NCBI GenBank assembly: GCA_017520425.1
Contig: JAFXFO010000015.1
Span: 1-61,620, forward strand
Length of the DNA stretch: 61,620 nucleotides
Direction of reading: 5' to 3'
From: Lachnospiraceae bacterium
Lineage (GTDB): Bacteria; Bacillota; Clostridia; Lachnospirales; Lachnospiraceae
The position numbers and the translations under genes were made by a program. Positions 52,283-60,376 of the stretch are shown one piece after another. The stretch's first letter is position 1. Each line of letters opens with the position of its first letter. The notes under the pieces were generated by a model. That model was given only the letters and a program-made list of their open reading frames with translations, did no database searches and was not told the origin of the DNA.

Positions 52283-52945
52283 ATGTTCTACAATGTTGTT
52301 GTCAACGACTGGGGCGAAACTACTTATGTCCCCACCACACTGGGTAACCTATGCCTGGTTGTCCTGATTCTGGTTCTGCTTTTTATAGCAGCCGGCTTTC
52401 TTAAAAAGCGCAGCAAAAAGCTTTCTGCCCAGCAGCTGGCCTTTTGTGCTGTTGCCATCGCCTTAGGTACGGTGCTGTCCAATATCAAGGTGATCAGCTT
52501 CCCTTTCGGTGGCTCAGTTACTTTACTATCCATGCTGGTCATCTGTCTGCCCGGTTATTGGTTCGGTCTGGGTGCCGGCATCCTTACCGGTGTGGCTTAT
52601 GGTGTTCTGCAGATGCTCTTTGACCCCTACATACTGTTTCCTGCCCAGCTGGTAGTGGATTATCTGCTGGCCTTCGGTGCACTGGGTCTTTCCGGATTGT
52701 TCAGCAAGCGAAAATATGGACTGATTACGGGCTATATCGCAGCTGTTTTGGGGCGCTATGTCTTTACCGTATTGTCCGGCTGGCTCTTTTTCGGCATGTA
52801 CGCTTGGGAAGGCTGGAATCCCCTGCCTTACTCCCTGGTCTACAATGGTATCTATATCTTTGCGGAAGCCGTGGTGACCATCGTGGTACTTCTGTTGCCC
52901 CCGGTAAGAAAAGCGCTGGAACAGGTTAAGAAACAGATTTGCTGA
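52283..52945 (+). CDS. thiT: Thiamine ECF transporter S component ThiT
   Basis: ThiT binds thiamine at the membrane and works with the shared ECF module. The 220 residues contain six or seven hydrophobic helices and the ThiT-like LLSMLVICLPGYWFGLGAGILTGVAYGVLQMLFDPYILFPAQLVVDYLLAF region. An extra N-terminal helix (about 18-40) precedes it. AGGAGG lies seven bases before ATG 52283. The TPP riboswitch upstream confirms a thiamine role. Confidence 0.94.
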   Translation: MFYNVVVNDWGETTYVPTTLGNLCLVVLILVLLFIAAGFLKKRSKKLSAQQLAFCAVAIALGTVLSNIKVISFPFGGSVTLLSMLVICLPGYWFGLGAGILTGVAYGVLQMLFDPYILFPAQLVVDYLLAFGALGLSGLFSKRKYGLITGYIAAVLGRYVFTVLSGWLFFGMYAWEGWNPLPYSLVYNGIYIFAEAVVTIVVLLLPPVRKALEQVKKQIC

Positions 52946-52951
52946 TAATAC

Positions 52952-52987
52952 AAAAAGAGAGGACACAAACGTGTCCTCTTACTTTTT
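52952..52987. terminator. Bidirectional terminator between thiT and tyrA
   Basis: AGAGGACAC and GTGTCCTCT pair around AAAC. On the minus strand TCTTTTTG follows, giving a good terminator for the aromatic operon; the plus side (TACTTTTTG) is weaker. It overlaps the tyrA stop codon. Confidence 0.88.
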
Positions 52988-53836
52988 GTCAAATAATGCT
53001 CTGCGCTCCGTGGAATAACGCATCATCTTTTTCATGCCTTCCACATCTTCTTTCTCCAGCATTTCCTTTAATTCGGCAAATTTATCCATAAACAGATTCA
53101 TCTGTTCCAAAAGTGCTTCTTTGTTGGCTACAAACAGCTCACTCCACATCATTTCATTAATCCTTGCAATACGTGTCAGATCCCGGAAGGAGTCACCGGT
53201 GAACTTCTCCATATCCTCCTTTTCATTGCAGGTCATCAAAGTAATGGCAATGCAATGGGTCAATTGGGACAGGAAACCAATCATTTCATCATGTTCTTCC
53301 GGCGAAAGTGTGGTTACATTAGAAAAGCCAAGCAATCTTCCCAGCTCCATACAGGTTTGAATGGCTTCGGGGGTGTTTTTCTCCGTGGGTGTTACAATGT
53401 AGTTGGCCCCTGCAAAAATCTTATCCGTACTGTTCTCCACACCGGAAACCTCACGACCGGCCATAGGATGGGCCGGCACGAACTCCACATCCGGCCGTAA
53501 GATATCCTGGATACGATAAACAATGCTCCCCTTTACACCGGTTACATCCGTGATAATGGCACCACTTTTCAAAAGCCCCTGATTTTCCTCAATCCATTCC
53601 ACAAATATGTGAGGATAAAGTGCAAAGATTACCAGGTCCGCATCCCCGATGATTCTTTCATCAAGCTCTGTACTTCCCTCGTCAATGATCTTTTCCCCCA
53701 TGGCATAATCGATGGAGCTTTGATCCTTGGTAATAGCGCTGATATGAAAACCAAACCGCTTTAAAGCCCTGGCATAACTACCGCCCAAAAGGCCCAGTCC
53801 CACAATCAGTATTTTCTTGCTTACATCTACTATCAT
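52979..53836 (-). CDS. tyrA: Prephenate dehydrogenase
   Basis: TyrA oxidises and decarboxylates prephenate to 4-hydroxyphenylpyruvate, the tyrosine branch. The 285 residues have the NAD-binding GLGLLGGSYARAL, VIFALYPHIFVEW, ITDVTGVKGSI and the substrate region PAHPMAGREVSGVENS. No ACT domain follows, so feedback control, if any, lies elsewhere. GAGGG precedes ATG 53836, two bases after aroQ. It is the last gene of the aro operon. Confidence 0.94.
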   Translation of the reverse strand: MIVDVSKKILIVGLGLLGGSYARALKRFGFHISAITKDQSSIDYAMGEKIIDEGSTELDERIIGDADLVIFALYPHIFVEWIEENQGLLKSGAIITDVTGVKGSIVYRIQDILRPDVEFVPAHPMAGREVSGVENSTDKIFAGANYIVTPTEKNTPEAIQTCMELGRLLGFSNVTTLSPEEHDEMIGFLSQLTHCIAITLMTCNEKEDMEKFTGDSFRDLTRIARINEMMWSELFVANKEALLEQMNLFMDKFAELKEMLEKEDVEGMKKMMRYSTERRALFDKK

Positions 53837-53837
53837 T

Positions 53838-54266
53838 TTATTTACCCTCGCATAAATAGTCGATTGCTTCCAGATATCCGTCGGTTCCGTGACCGGTAAT
53901 GGTTTTCACACAGGCAAGGCGTATATAGCTAATCTGTCTGAAATCCTCCCGCTCTTCCACCTTGGAAATATGTACCTCCACCGTAGGAATATTAACTGAT
54001 TTTACGGCATCCAATATGGCAATGCTTGTATGGGTATAAGCTCCCGGATTGATGACGATTCCGTCCGCATCTCCATAGGCCTTTTGAATGGCATCCACCA
54101 AATCACCCTCATGATTGGATTGATATAATGCAACCTCTATCCCTTTCTTCTCACAGTGGTTTTGAATTTTGGTTACCAAGTCTCCATAGGTTTCCCTGCC
54201 GTAATGATCCGGCTCTCTGATTCCCAGCATATTAAGATTGGGACCGTTTATCACAAGAATTTTCAT
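53838..54266 (-). CDS. aroQ: Type II 3-dehydroquinate dehydratase
   Basis: AroQ converts 3-dehydroquinate to 3-dehydroshikimate. The 142 residues show GPNLNMLGIREPDHYG (with catalytic Tyr in the flexible loop region), NPGAYTHTSIAILDAV, EVHISKVEEREDFR with the conserved His/Arg and the end CVKTITGHGTDGY. Length is typical. Its ATG overlaps the aroE/K stop by four bases (ATGA). Confidence 0.96.
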   Translation of the reverse strand: MKILVINGPNLNMLGIREPDHYGRETYGDLVTKIQNHCEKKGIEVALYQSNHEGDLVDAIQKAYGDADGIVINPGAYTHTSIAILDAVKSVNIPTVEVHISKVEEREDFRQISYIRLACVKTITGHGTDGYLEAIDYLCEGK

Positions 54267-55510
54267 AGTATCAATTCCTCTCGTTTTGTCATAATGTAGT
54301 CTGCTTCAGCCTGCGCTGTGGCCATATCAGGCACGATTACATCCGCTGTTTTTTGGTAAATGGGCATTCGTTCCTCATACAGCTTCTTTAACTTGTCATA
54401 GGTATCTGACAAGGGTCTGTCATTGGTTGCACGCAAACGCTGAATATCCGCATTGATGAAAAACAGCTTTCCGTTTCTCTTTAGATTCCTTACGTTTTCC
54501 TCCCGAAGGATTGCACCGCCTCCGGTGGAAATAATGCGACTGCCGACACAGGATACCTCACTGATTACCTGCGTTTCCAAATCCCGGAAATAGGTCTCTC
54601 CTCTAGTCTTTATCAGTTCACTTATGGGACAACCGCAGCGTTTCTCTATCTCTGCATCCGTATCAATAAATTCGTAGCCTTCTATGTGCAACAGTCTGCC
54701 TACGGTGCTTTTTCCGCTTCCCGGCATACCGGTCAAAACAATATTCTCCTTGGATGCCATCACAGAGGCAAATACCCTGTCTGCTACATCTTTCTGCACG
54801 GAAGTATCCAAAAATCTCTCAACCGCCACTACTGCCTGCATTACCAGCATGTAGAGACCACCTTCTGACTTTATATCCCTTTCCTTTGCATCCAGCACCA
54901 GATTGGTACAAAGAGGATTATAGACAGCATCAATCACACCCTCTAACTTTCCGAAGCCGCTGATATCTATGGGCTTGGATCCACAATCCGGATACATACC
55001 GGAGGGCGTGGTATTGATGATTACATTTGCGTCAGAATGCTCACTTACTGCTTCTTCATAGGTGATGAATTCATCGGTTTTACGCCTACTTACGGTCAAT
55101 ACCTCAGAGGCACCCAAATCCTTTGCCAACACATTGGCGGTCTTGCTTGTTCCGCCCGTACCCAGTACCAGCACCTTCCTGCCGCCCACTTCAATCCCTA
55201 CTCTTTCCAGCAAGGCCTTCATTCCGTAATAGTCCGTATTGTAGCCATATAGCTTTCCGTCTTTATTTACAATGGTATTGACAGCTCCGATTCGGGATGC
55301 CACTTCACTTACCACATCCAAATAGGGGATAACCGTCTGCTTATAGGGTATGGTTACATTGATAGCCGCAAATTCCTTCTTTTCAAAGAAAGGGGCAATC
55401 TCCTCTTCCGTCAACTCTATTAATTCATAAGCATAATCCGCCAACTTTCCATGAATCTCCTTGGAGAAACTATGTGTCAACTTTTTGCCGATACAACCAT
55501 ATTTTTTCAT
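54263..55510 (-). CDS. Shikimate dehydrogenase-shikimate kinase fusion
   Basis: Residues 1-260 form AroE: shikimate-binding THSFSKEIHGKLA, catalytic Lys in NVTIPYK, NTDYYG, NADP-binding VLGTGGTSKTANVLAK, and a C-terminal MLVMQAV. Residues 268-415 form AroK: P-loop TGMPGSGKSTVGR, FIDTDAEIEKRCGCPISEL, FRDLE, STGGGAI and the lid RPLSD. Two consecutive pathway steps (dehydroshikimate to shikimate to shikimate-3-phosphate) are joined in one polypeptide. ATG 55510 is preferred, with GAAGGA upstream; the frame from 55558 overlaps aroC. Confidence 0.95.
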   Translation of the reverse strand: MKKYGCIGKKLTHSFSKEIHGKLADYAYELIELTEEEIAPFFEKKEFAAINVTIPYKQTVIPYLDVVSEVASRIGAVNTIVNKDGKLYGYNTDYYGMKALLERVGIEVGGRKVLVLGTGGTSKTANVLAKDLGASEVLTVSRRKTDEFITYEEAVSEHSDANVIINTTPSGMYPDCGSKPIDISGFGKLEGVIDAVYNPLCTNLVLDAKERDIKSEGGLYMLVMQAVVAVERFLDTSVQKDVADRVFASVMASKENIVLTGMPGSGKSTVGRLLHIEGYEFIDTDAEIEKRCGCPISELIKTRGETYFRDLETQVISEVSCVGSRIISTGGGAILREENVRNLKRNGKLFFINADIQRLRATNDRPLSDTYDKLKKLYEERMPIYQKTADVIVPDMATAQAEADYIMTKREELIL

Positions 55511-55535
55511 GGCTATATATTCCTTCTTTCTTTTT

Positions 55536-56624
55536 TTATCCAAGCCAATCCGTACCAAATCTCATGGCCAGGGCATCGCACATAACAATGGCTGCTGCCG
55601 CATCCTGGACGATTCTTGCTCTGTGTACAATGGCCGGGTCATGTCTGCCCTTAGGTGATAATACAGCTTCCTCCATTGCCCTGAAATCAATGGTATCCTG
55701 GGGCTTAAAGATGGTGGGCGTGGGCTTGATTGCCGTACGGAACACAATGGGCATACCATTGGTAATACCACCGTTGATACCGCCGTTATTGTTGGTGGTA
55801 GTCACCACCTTATTCTCCTCCAGCCGCATGGGGTCATTTGCCATGCTGCCTCGCATATCCACAATATCAAAGCCGGCTCCAAACTCGATACCCTTTACGG
55901 CAGGAATGGAGAACATCATATGGGAAAGCATACTTTCCACAGAGTCAAACCAAGGCTCTCCTACGCCTTCCGGCATACCAAGAATAACTGTTTCCAGCAC
56001 TCCGCCTACACTGTCTCCTTCCGAAGCTGCCTGCAGAATTGCTTCACGCATTGCCTCTCCCTTTTCTTCATCCAATACCGCAAAAACTTTTTCGTTCAAA
56101 TCCTTTACATCTTCTGACAGATTATCGAAATCCCTGTCTGAAACACCGCCACAACGTTTCACATGGGTTCCGATCAGAATATCCTTCTGTTCCAAAGCAT
56201 ATTTGCAGATGGCACCTGCTGCCACAAGTGCCGCCGTGATACGGCCGCTGAAATGTCCGCCGCCTCTGGAATCCTGAAATCCGTGATATTTGCATTCTGC
56301 CGTATAATCCGCATGGGAAGGACGGGCCACTGTTTTCATCTGAGAATAATCTCCGCTCTGTACATTCTCATTGGGAATCAGAATGGTGATGGGAGTACCG
56401 GTTGTTTTGTCATTCACCACACCGCTGACAATACGAAACTCATCCTTTTCCTTTCGGGGTGTGGATATCCTTCCGTCGGGACGACGAAGTGTAAGCATAT
56501 GTGCAATATATTCTCTGTTGATATCCAGGCCGGGTGCCAAACCGTCGATAACCGCTCCGATTGCTTCCCCGTGGCTTTCACCGAAAAGAGTCACTGCCAC
56601 GCTGTTACCAATTGTATTCTTCAT
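55536..56624 (-). CDS. aroC: Chorismate synthase
   Basis: AroC converts EPSP to chorismate with reduced FMN. The 362 residues include GNSVAVTLFGESHGEAIGAVIDGLAPGL, RRPDGRISTPRKEKDEFRIVSGV, GFQDSRGGGHFSGRITA and GGINGGITNGMPIVFRTAIKPTPTI, all signature stretches. AGGAGG precedes ATG 56624. It follows pheA by 51 bases. The upstream step enzymes AroA (EPSP synthase) and AroB are not in this window. Confidence 0.97.
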   Translation of the reverse strand: MKNTIGNSVAVTLFGESHGEAIGAVIDGLAPGLDINREYIAHMLTLRRPDGRISTPRKEKDEFRIVSGVVNDKTTGTPITILIPNENVQSGDYSQMKTVARPSHADYTAECKYHGFQDSRGGGHFSGRITAALVAAGAICKYALEQKDILIGTHVKRCGGVSDRDFDNLSEDVKDLNEKVFAVLDEEKGEAMREAILQAASEGDSVGGVLETVILGMPEGVGEPWFDSVESMLSHMMFSIPAVKGIEFGAGFDIVDMRGSMANDPMRLEENKVVTTTNNNGGINGGITNGMPIVFRTAIKPTPTIFKPQDTIDFRAMEEAVLSPKGRHDPAIVHRARIVQDAAAAIVMCDALAMRFGTDWLG

Positions 56625-56675
56625 GATTCTTCCTCCTCGAAATCTTACCCTTCCAAAGACTTCCTAAACATAACT

Positions 56676-57764
56676 TTATATCTCAACATGTGAAGCAAAG
56701 GTACCTGCCACCTTCAGTTTGTCACACACCTTGCTCAGTTCTTCCATCATTTGTTTGCCTTCAGCAGTTTCTGTGGAACCATCAATTTCCACATAGAAAT
56801 AATACTGCCATGAATGCTTTCTTAAAGGTCTGCTTCGCAGGGCAGTCATATTGTATCCGTATTTACCGATGATACTGATGGCCTGCGCAAGAGAACCTGC
56901 CTCATGCTTTACAGTAAACAACAATACCGAATTGGGAAGCGCCTCTGTATTTGCTTTGACTCTTGAAAGCACCGCAAATCGGGTGGTGTTTTCACTGCTC
57001 TTATTAATCTTACTCTCCAACACCTGCAGTCCGTAAATCTCAGCTGTTTCCACACTGGCAATGGCCGCCAGGGTTTTATCCTTTGCATCCGCCACGCTTT
57101 TTGCCGCAAGAGCCGTATTATTGGACTCTTCTGTCTCCAGCTTCTTAAGGGCTATGTAATCATGACACTGGCTGAGAGCCTGAGGATGGCTGATTACCTT
57201 CTTTACATCCTCCACGGCAGCTCCCGGAACACCCAGAAGATTCTGGTGGATTTCCAGTTCATAGATGCCGTTGATATAAAGGGAACCGGAAAAGATAAGG
57301 TCCATGGTTTGCCCTACTTCTCCTGCGTAGCTGTTCTCAATAGGTAGCACTGCCACGTCATTTTCACCATCCACAACCGAATCGTAGGTTGCCTTAAAAT
57401 CCTTGCAGGATATTCTTTCGCTTTCCGGATAAATCCTGCCGGCTGCTATATGGGCAAAAGCACCTTCCACTCCGCTGTATGCCACCTTCAGACCATTCTG
57501 CATTCTGTACTGATAGGCACGGGATACTGCCATTACATTTTTGATATAATCAATGTAATATCCCTTCAACACCTCATCTTCCACCAGTTCTGCATTCTTT
57601 TCAATGACTGCTGCCTCCCTGACAGCATCCAGAATCGGCAGACCCACCGTTTTCTTATGCTCGTAAACCATTTCGGCAGCCCGCATTCTCTTTATGAAAA
57701 GCTCTGCCATCTTCTCATCTACTTCGTTGATTATTTTTCTTGCTTCCTCTAATTTGTTTCCCAT
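56676..57764 (-). CDS. pheA: Chorismate mutase / prephenate dehydratase
   Basis: PheA turns chorismate into prephenate and then phenylpyruvate. Residues 1-85 form an AroQ-type mutase (KLEEARKIINEVDEKMAELFIKRM), residues 95-275 a prephenate dehydratase with YSGVEGAFAH, LPIENSYAGEVGQTMDL, HPQALSQC and ENTTRFAVL, and residues 280-362 an ACT domain with AGSLAQAISII and ALRSRPLRKHSWQYYFYVEI. The Phe-binding ESRP appears as RSRP, so feedback may be altered. ATG 57764 is preferred with AAGGA upstream; the frame from 57800 overlaps aroF. Confidence 0.95.
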   Translation of the reverse strand: MGNKLEEARKIINEVDEKMAELFIKRMRAAEMVYEHKKTVGLPILDAVREAAVIEKNAELVEDEVLKGYYIDYIKNVMAVSRAYQYRMQNGLKVAYSGVEGAFAHIAAGRIYPESERISCKDFKATYDSVVDGENDVAVLPIENSYAGEVGQTMDLIFSGSLYINGIYELEIHQNLLGVPGAAVEDVKKVISHPQALSQCHDYIALKKLETEESNNTALAAKSVADAKDKTLAAIASVETAEIYGLQVLESKINKSSENTTRFAVLSRVKANTEALPNSVLLFTVKHEAGSLAQAISIIGKYGYNMTALRSRPLRKHSWQYYFYVEIDGSTETAEGKQMMEELSKVCDKLKVAGTFASHVEI

Positions 57765-57777
57765 ATCCAAGCATCCT

Positions 57778-58806
57778 TTACAGTTTTTCAGCAATATCAA
57801 AGATTAATCTCTCGGTTTTTTCCCATCCAAGGCAGGGGTCCGTAATGGATTTGCCGAAGATATGCTCCCCGGCACCCTGTGCACCGTCTTCAATATAACT
57901 TTCTATCATTAAGCCCTTCACCAACTTCTTAATATCACTGTTTTGGTTACGGCTGTGCACAACATCCTTTGCAATACGAATCTGCTCCAAATATTTCTTT
58001 CCGGAATTGTTGTGGTTGGTATCCACGATAACAGAAGGATTGGTCAGGTTCATGGTATGATAAAGCTCTCCCACTCGTAACAAATCTTCATAATGATAGT
58101 TGGAAACGCTTCGACCGCTGTAATCCACGTAACCCCTCAAAATCGCATGGGCGAACTCATTACCCTCACTTGTTACTTCCCAACCTCGGTAAAGGAAGGT
58201 ATGACTGGACTGGGCTGCTACGATGGAATTCATCATAACCACCAAATCACCACCCGTAGGATTCTTCATACCAACAGGGATACCCAAGCCACTTGCTGTA
58301 AGTCTGTGCTGCTGGTTTTCCACGGAGCGGGCACCCACTGCCACATAGGAAAGAAGGTCCGAAAGATAACGATGATTCTCCGGATAAAGCATTTCATCCG
58401 CACAGGAGAAATCATAATCACGTAATGCCGACATATGAAGCTCACGGATGGAAATGATTCCTTTGTACATGTCCGTCTTGGCTTCCGGATCCGGCTGATG
58501 CAACATTCCCTTATACCCCTGACCGGTGGTTCTGGGCTTATTGGTATAAATCCTGGGAATAATAATAATCTTGTCCTTTACCTGATCTTCGATACAACGA
58601 AGTTTTGAAATATATTCCAGTACCGGTTCACTATGGTCCGCGGAACAGGGTCCGATTACCAGTATAAATTTATCCAAACTGCCGTCAAAGACTGCACGGA
58701 TGCTTTCATCCCGTGCATCTTTTACCTGCTTCATGCGCTCTGTCAGCGGAAATTCTTTCTTAACCTCCTGGGGAATGGGAAGTTTCCTGTGGAAATTCAT
58801 CTGCAT
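57778..58806 (-). CDS. aroF: DAHP synthase, first enzyme of the shikimate pathway
   Basis: It condenses phosphoenolpyruvate with erythrose-4-phosphate. The 342 residues fit the class I (AroFGH) type: ILVIGPCSADHSEPVLEYI, PRIYTNKPRTTGQGYKGMLHQPDP, ADEMLYPENHRYLSD, VGARSVENQQHRLTASGLGIPVGMKNPTGG and VDTNHNNSGKKYLEQ. ATG 58806 is chosen, with GAGGT upstream; the longer frame runs into the attenuator. It heads the operon aroF-pheA-aroC-aroE/K-aroQ-tyrA. Confidence 0.96.
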   Translation of the reverse strand: MQMNFHRKLPIPQEVKKEFPLTERMKQVKDARDESIRAVFDGSLDKFILVIGPCSADHSEPVLEYISKLRCIEDQVKDKIIIIPRIYTNKPRTTGQGYKGMLHQPDPEAKTDMYKGIISIRELHMSALRDYDFSCADEMLYPENHRYLSDLLSYVAVGARSVENQQHRLTASGLGIPVGMKNPTGGDLVVMMNSIVAAQSSHTFLYRGWEVTSEGNEFAHAILRGYVDYSGRSVSNYHYEDLLRVGELYHTMNLTNPSVIVDTNHNNSGKKYLEQIRIAKDVVHSRNQNSDIKKLVKGLMIESYIEDGAQGAGEHIFGKSITDPCLGWEKTERLIFDIAEKL

Positions 58807-58839
58807 TGTAGTTACCTCAACTTTCTTTATACGGCTTCC

Positions 58840-58890
58840 AAAATAAAAAGCCCGCACATGTTTACCATAAAAGCACAACAAATGCGGACT
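58840..58890 (-). terminator. Attenuator terminator ahead of aroF
   Basis: On the minus strand AGTCCGCA pairs with TGCGGGCT (one G-U pair) across a 26-base loop and is followed by TTTTTATTTT. It lies between the leader peptide stop (58925) and aroF ATG (58806). An alternative hairpin CGGAC-A-GTCCG just upstream shares its 5' arm and could be the antiterminator or pause fold. Confidence 0.85.
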
Positions 58891-58924
58891 GTCCGTTCTA
58901 TCACCAAAACCTTATTCTTTGGAA

Positions 58925-58984
58925 TCACATAGACGGGCAGCCCACATTAAAATAAAAGTAAAAATACAATACGTTATTCATCAT
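58925..58984 (-). CDS. Leader peptide with Tyr/Phe run (aro attenuation)
   Basis: A 19-codon frame encodes MMNNVLYFYFYFNVGCPSM, with six alternating Tyr and Phe codons in a row. AAAGGAGG lies eight bases before the ATG at 58984. It is followed by the terminator at 58840-58890 and then by aroF. The layout is the classical attenuation design: ribosome stalling at Tyr or Phe codons when those amino acids are scarce should favour an antiterminator and let the operon be transcribed. Confidence 0.88.
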   Translation of the reverse strand: MMNNVLYFYFYFNVGCPSM

Positions 58985-59007
58985 TTTAGCTGCCTCCTTT
59001 GTGATTT

Positions 59008-59041
59008 ATTATAGCATACTTTATCACATTGTTGTGATAAA
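59008..59041 (-). promoter_or_regulatory. aro promoter with a 22-base palindrome
   Basis: TATAAT (59008-59013) lies upstream of the leader peptide; the -35 is poor. A palindrome TTTATCACA-TTGT-TGTGATAAA (59020-59041) overlaps the -35 position. It is a likely operator, adding repressor or activator control to attenuation. No regulator gene for it is identifiable here. Confidence 0.65.
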
Positions 59042-59113
59042 GTCAAGCATCCTGCAAAAAAAAATTGACCTTGTACGTTTGAGTCTGCGAGACCGGATTG
59101 CAAAGGCCCTGTC

Positions 59114-59746
59114 TTATCTTTCCATAATTGCCATAAGTCTGTCAAATATCTCTTCTGCACTATATAAGGCAGGTTGCTTCCCTTCAAACAGCCCTTCTTG
59201 AATCAGTTCCTTTGCTGCTTCCACCCCTTTTGCATTATGTACGGAAAAATCAATCAGAATCCGTTCCAAACGTTCATTGTCTGTACTATACAACAGCTCT
59301 CTGAGTGTCTGAAATGCCCGTTGGATATCGCCGTATTGCTGAGGCATCCATGATATACTTATATTCTTGTTTCTAAGAAAAGTACTGTGCTCTATTAAAT
59401 GCATCGCCCCTCCGTGGGCATCCCTGGCACCAATTACAATCCTTCTGATTCCTCCCATCACCATGGTCCCCATGCACATGGGACAGGGCTCCAAAGAAGC
59501 ATATAATGTATAATTCTTGAGGTTCGGATATCTGTTAATGTCCAGGTTACGAATTGCTTCAACCTCCGCATGGGACACTCTCGGATTAGGGATGGACTCT
59601 TCGCCCACCTTATTTCTTCCTTCTGAAATGATTGTCCCATCATCGGATACAATCAGTGCCGCTATCGCTTTACTTCCTTCACACAAGGACATCCATTCCA
59701 GTTCAAATATTCTTTTCCAATAGAAATCAAGTTCCTGATATCGCAT
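59114..59746 (-). CDS. Nucleoside/cytidine deaminase-family protein
   Basis: The zinc-dependent deaminase motif is present: SHAEVEAI (HAE) and EPCPMCMGTM (PCxxC). The 210 residues resemble the TadA/guanine-deaminase group but have an extra C-terminal helical segment of about 55 residues (LERILIDFSVHNAKGVEAAKELIQEG). Typical TadA proteins have about 150-165 residues, so this is probably not the tRNA editing enzyme. Substrate not known. GGAGG precedes ATG 59746. Confidence 0.8.
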   Translation of the reverse strand: MRYQELDFYWKRIFELEWMSLCEGSKAIAALIVSDDGTIISEGRNKVGEESIPNPRVSHAEVEAIRNLDINRYPNLKNYTLYASLEPCPMCMGTMVMGGIRRIVIGARDAHGGAMHLIEHSTFLRNKNISISWMPQQYGDIQRAFQTLRELLYSTDNERLERILIDFSVHNAKGVEAAKELIQEGLFEGKQPALYSAEEIFDRLMAIMER

Positions 59747-59859
59747 ATTTCCTCCATCTGATAGGTGAGTGTGGGCATGGCGAGACTGCGTAGAACTGAA
59801 ATTTGTCTCTTTATATCAGTCCCCCAAATCACGATTATAATATTCCCTCAAAAATCGAA

Positions 59860-60330
59860 TCACAAATTAGTTTTTTCAAACTTCTGCCAATCATTCACAT
59901 TCTCAATAATTGGTAGTACGGAATCAATCATAAATTTTACTTTTTGAGTTGGCTTTGAATATCCATCAAAGATTGCTTTTCCCTTGATTTGAACACGAAT
60001 TCTATCGCCTTCCACGAAATCAACTATACGAATTTTGTAATTGATGAGGGGTTCACTTTCATAAATATAAAAGCTGTCTTCTCTTATTGCTGCATGAATA
60101 ATGTTATATACACGAAAACTTTTATTTTTCAATTGTTTTAAATCCTTTACATGAACTTTAAAACCATTGATACATATAGCTGGTGATATATTTTCTTCCT
60201 CGTATCTGCTGTCTTTAAAACTAATATCAAGACTACATACTATTTGCTTTTCCTGTTTGTGAACAAAAAAACATGACCCTCTGTGTGAAAAATCTTCTTG
60301 AAATTCAACTCCATTGATATATAAACTCAT
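59860..60330 (-). CDS. Unknown small protein in the right-end array
   Basis: The 156 residues have no signal or membrane segment and a high beta content (SLYINGVEFQEDFSHRGSCFFVH, VKVHVKDL-like strands). No family is recognised. ATG 60330 is chosen, with GGAGG eight bases upstream; the frame from 60354 has no site. The preceding 30 bases carry the repeated motif AAATTTGAAGTT seen before the next two genes. The region is visibly more AT-rich than the core genes to its left. Confidence 0.6.
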   Translation of the reverse strand: MSLYINGVEFQEDFSHRGSCFFVHKQEKQIVCSLDISFKDSRYEEENISPAICINGFKVHVKDLKQLKNKSFRVYNIIHAAIREDSFYIYESEPLINYKIRIVDFVEGDRIRVQIKGKAIFDGYSKPTQKVKFMIDSVLPIIENVNDWQKFEKTNL

Positions 60331-60346
60331 CACCTTTTCCTCCGTA

Positions 60347-60358
60347 AACTTCAAATTT
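60347..60358 (-). repeat. Junction motif copy A
   Basis: AAATTTGAAGTT on the minus strand lies 17 bases before ATG 60330. Copies occur at 61160-61171 and at the window edge 61612-61620, each just before the next gene. Copies A and B also share upstream TGCTAA and CGC. Confidence 0.55.
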
Positions 60359-60376
60359 GTGCGTGCTTGTTAGCAC

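Noticed and set aside
59114-59746. TadA (tRNA adenosine deaminase)
   Set aside because: The deaminase motif fits, but the protein is about 50 residues too long and its C-terminus differs; a generic family name is used.
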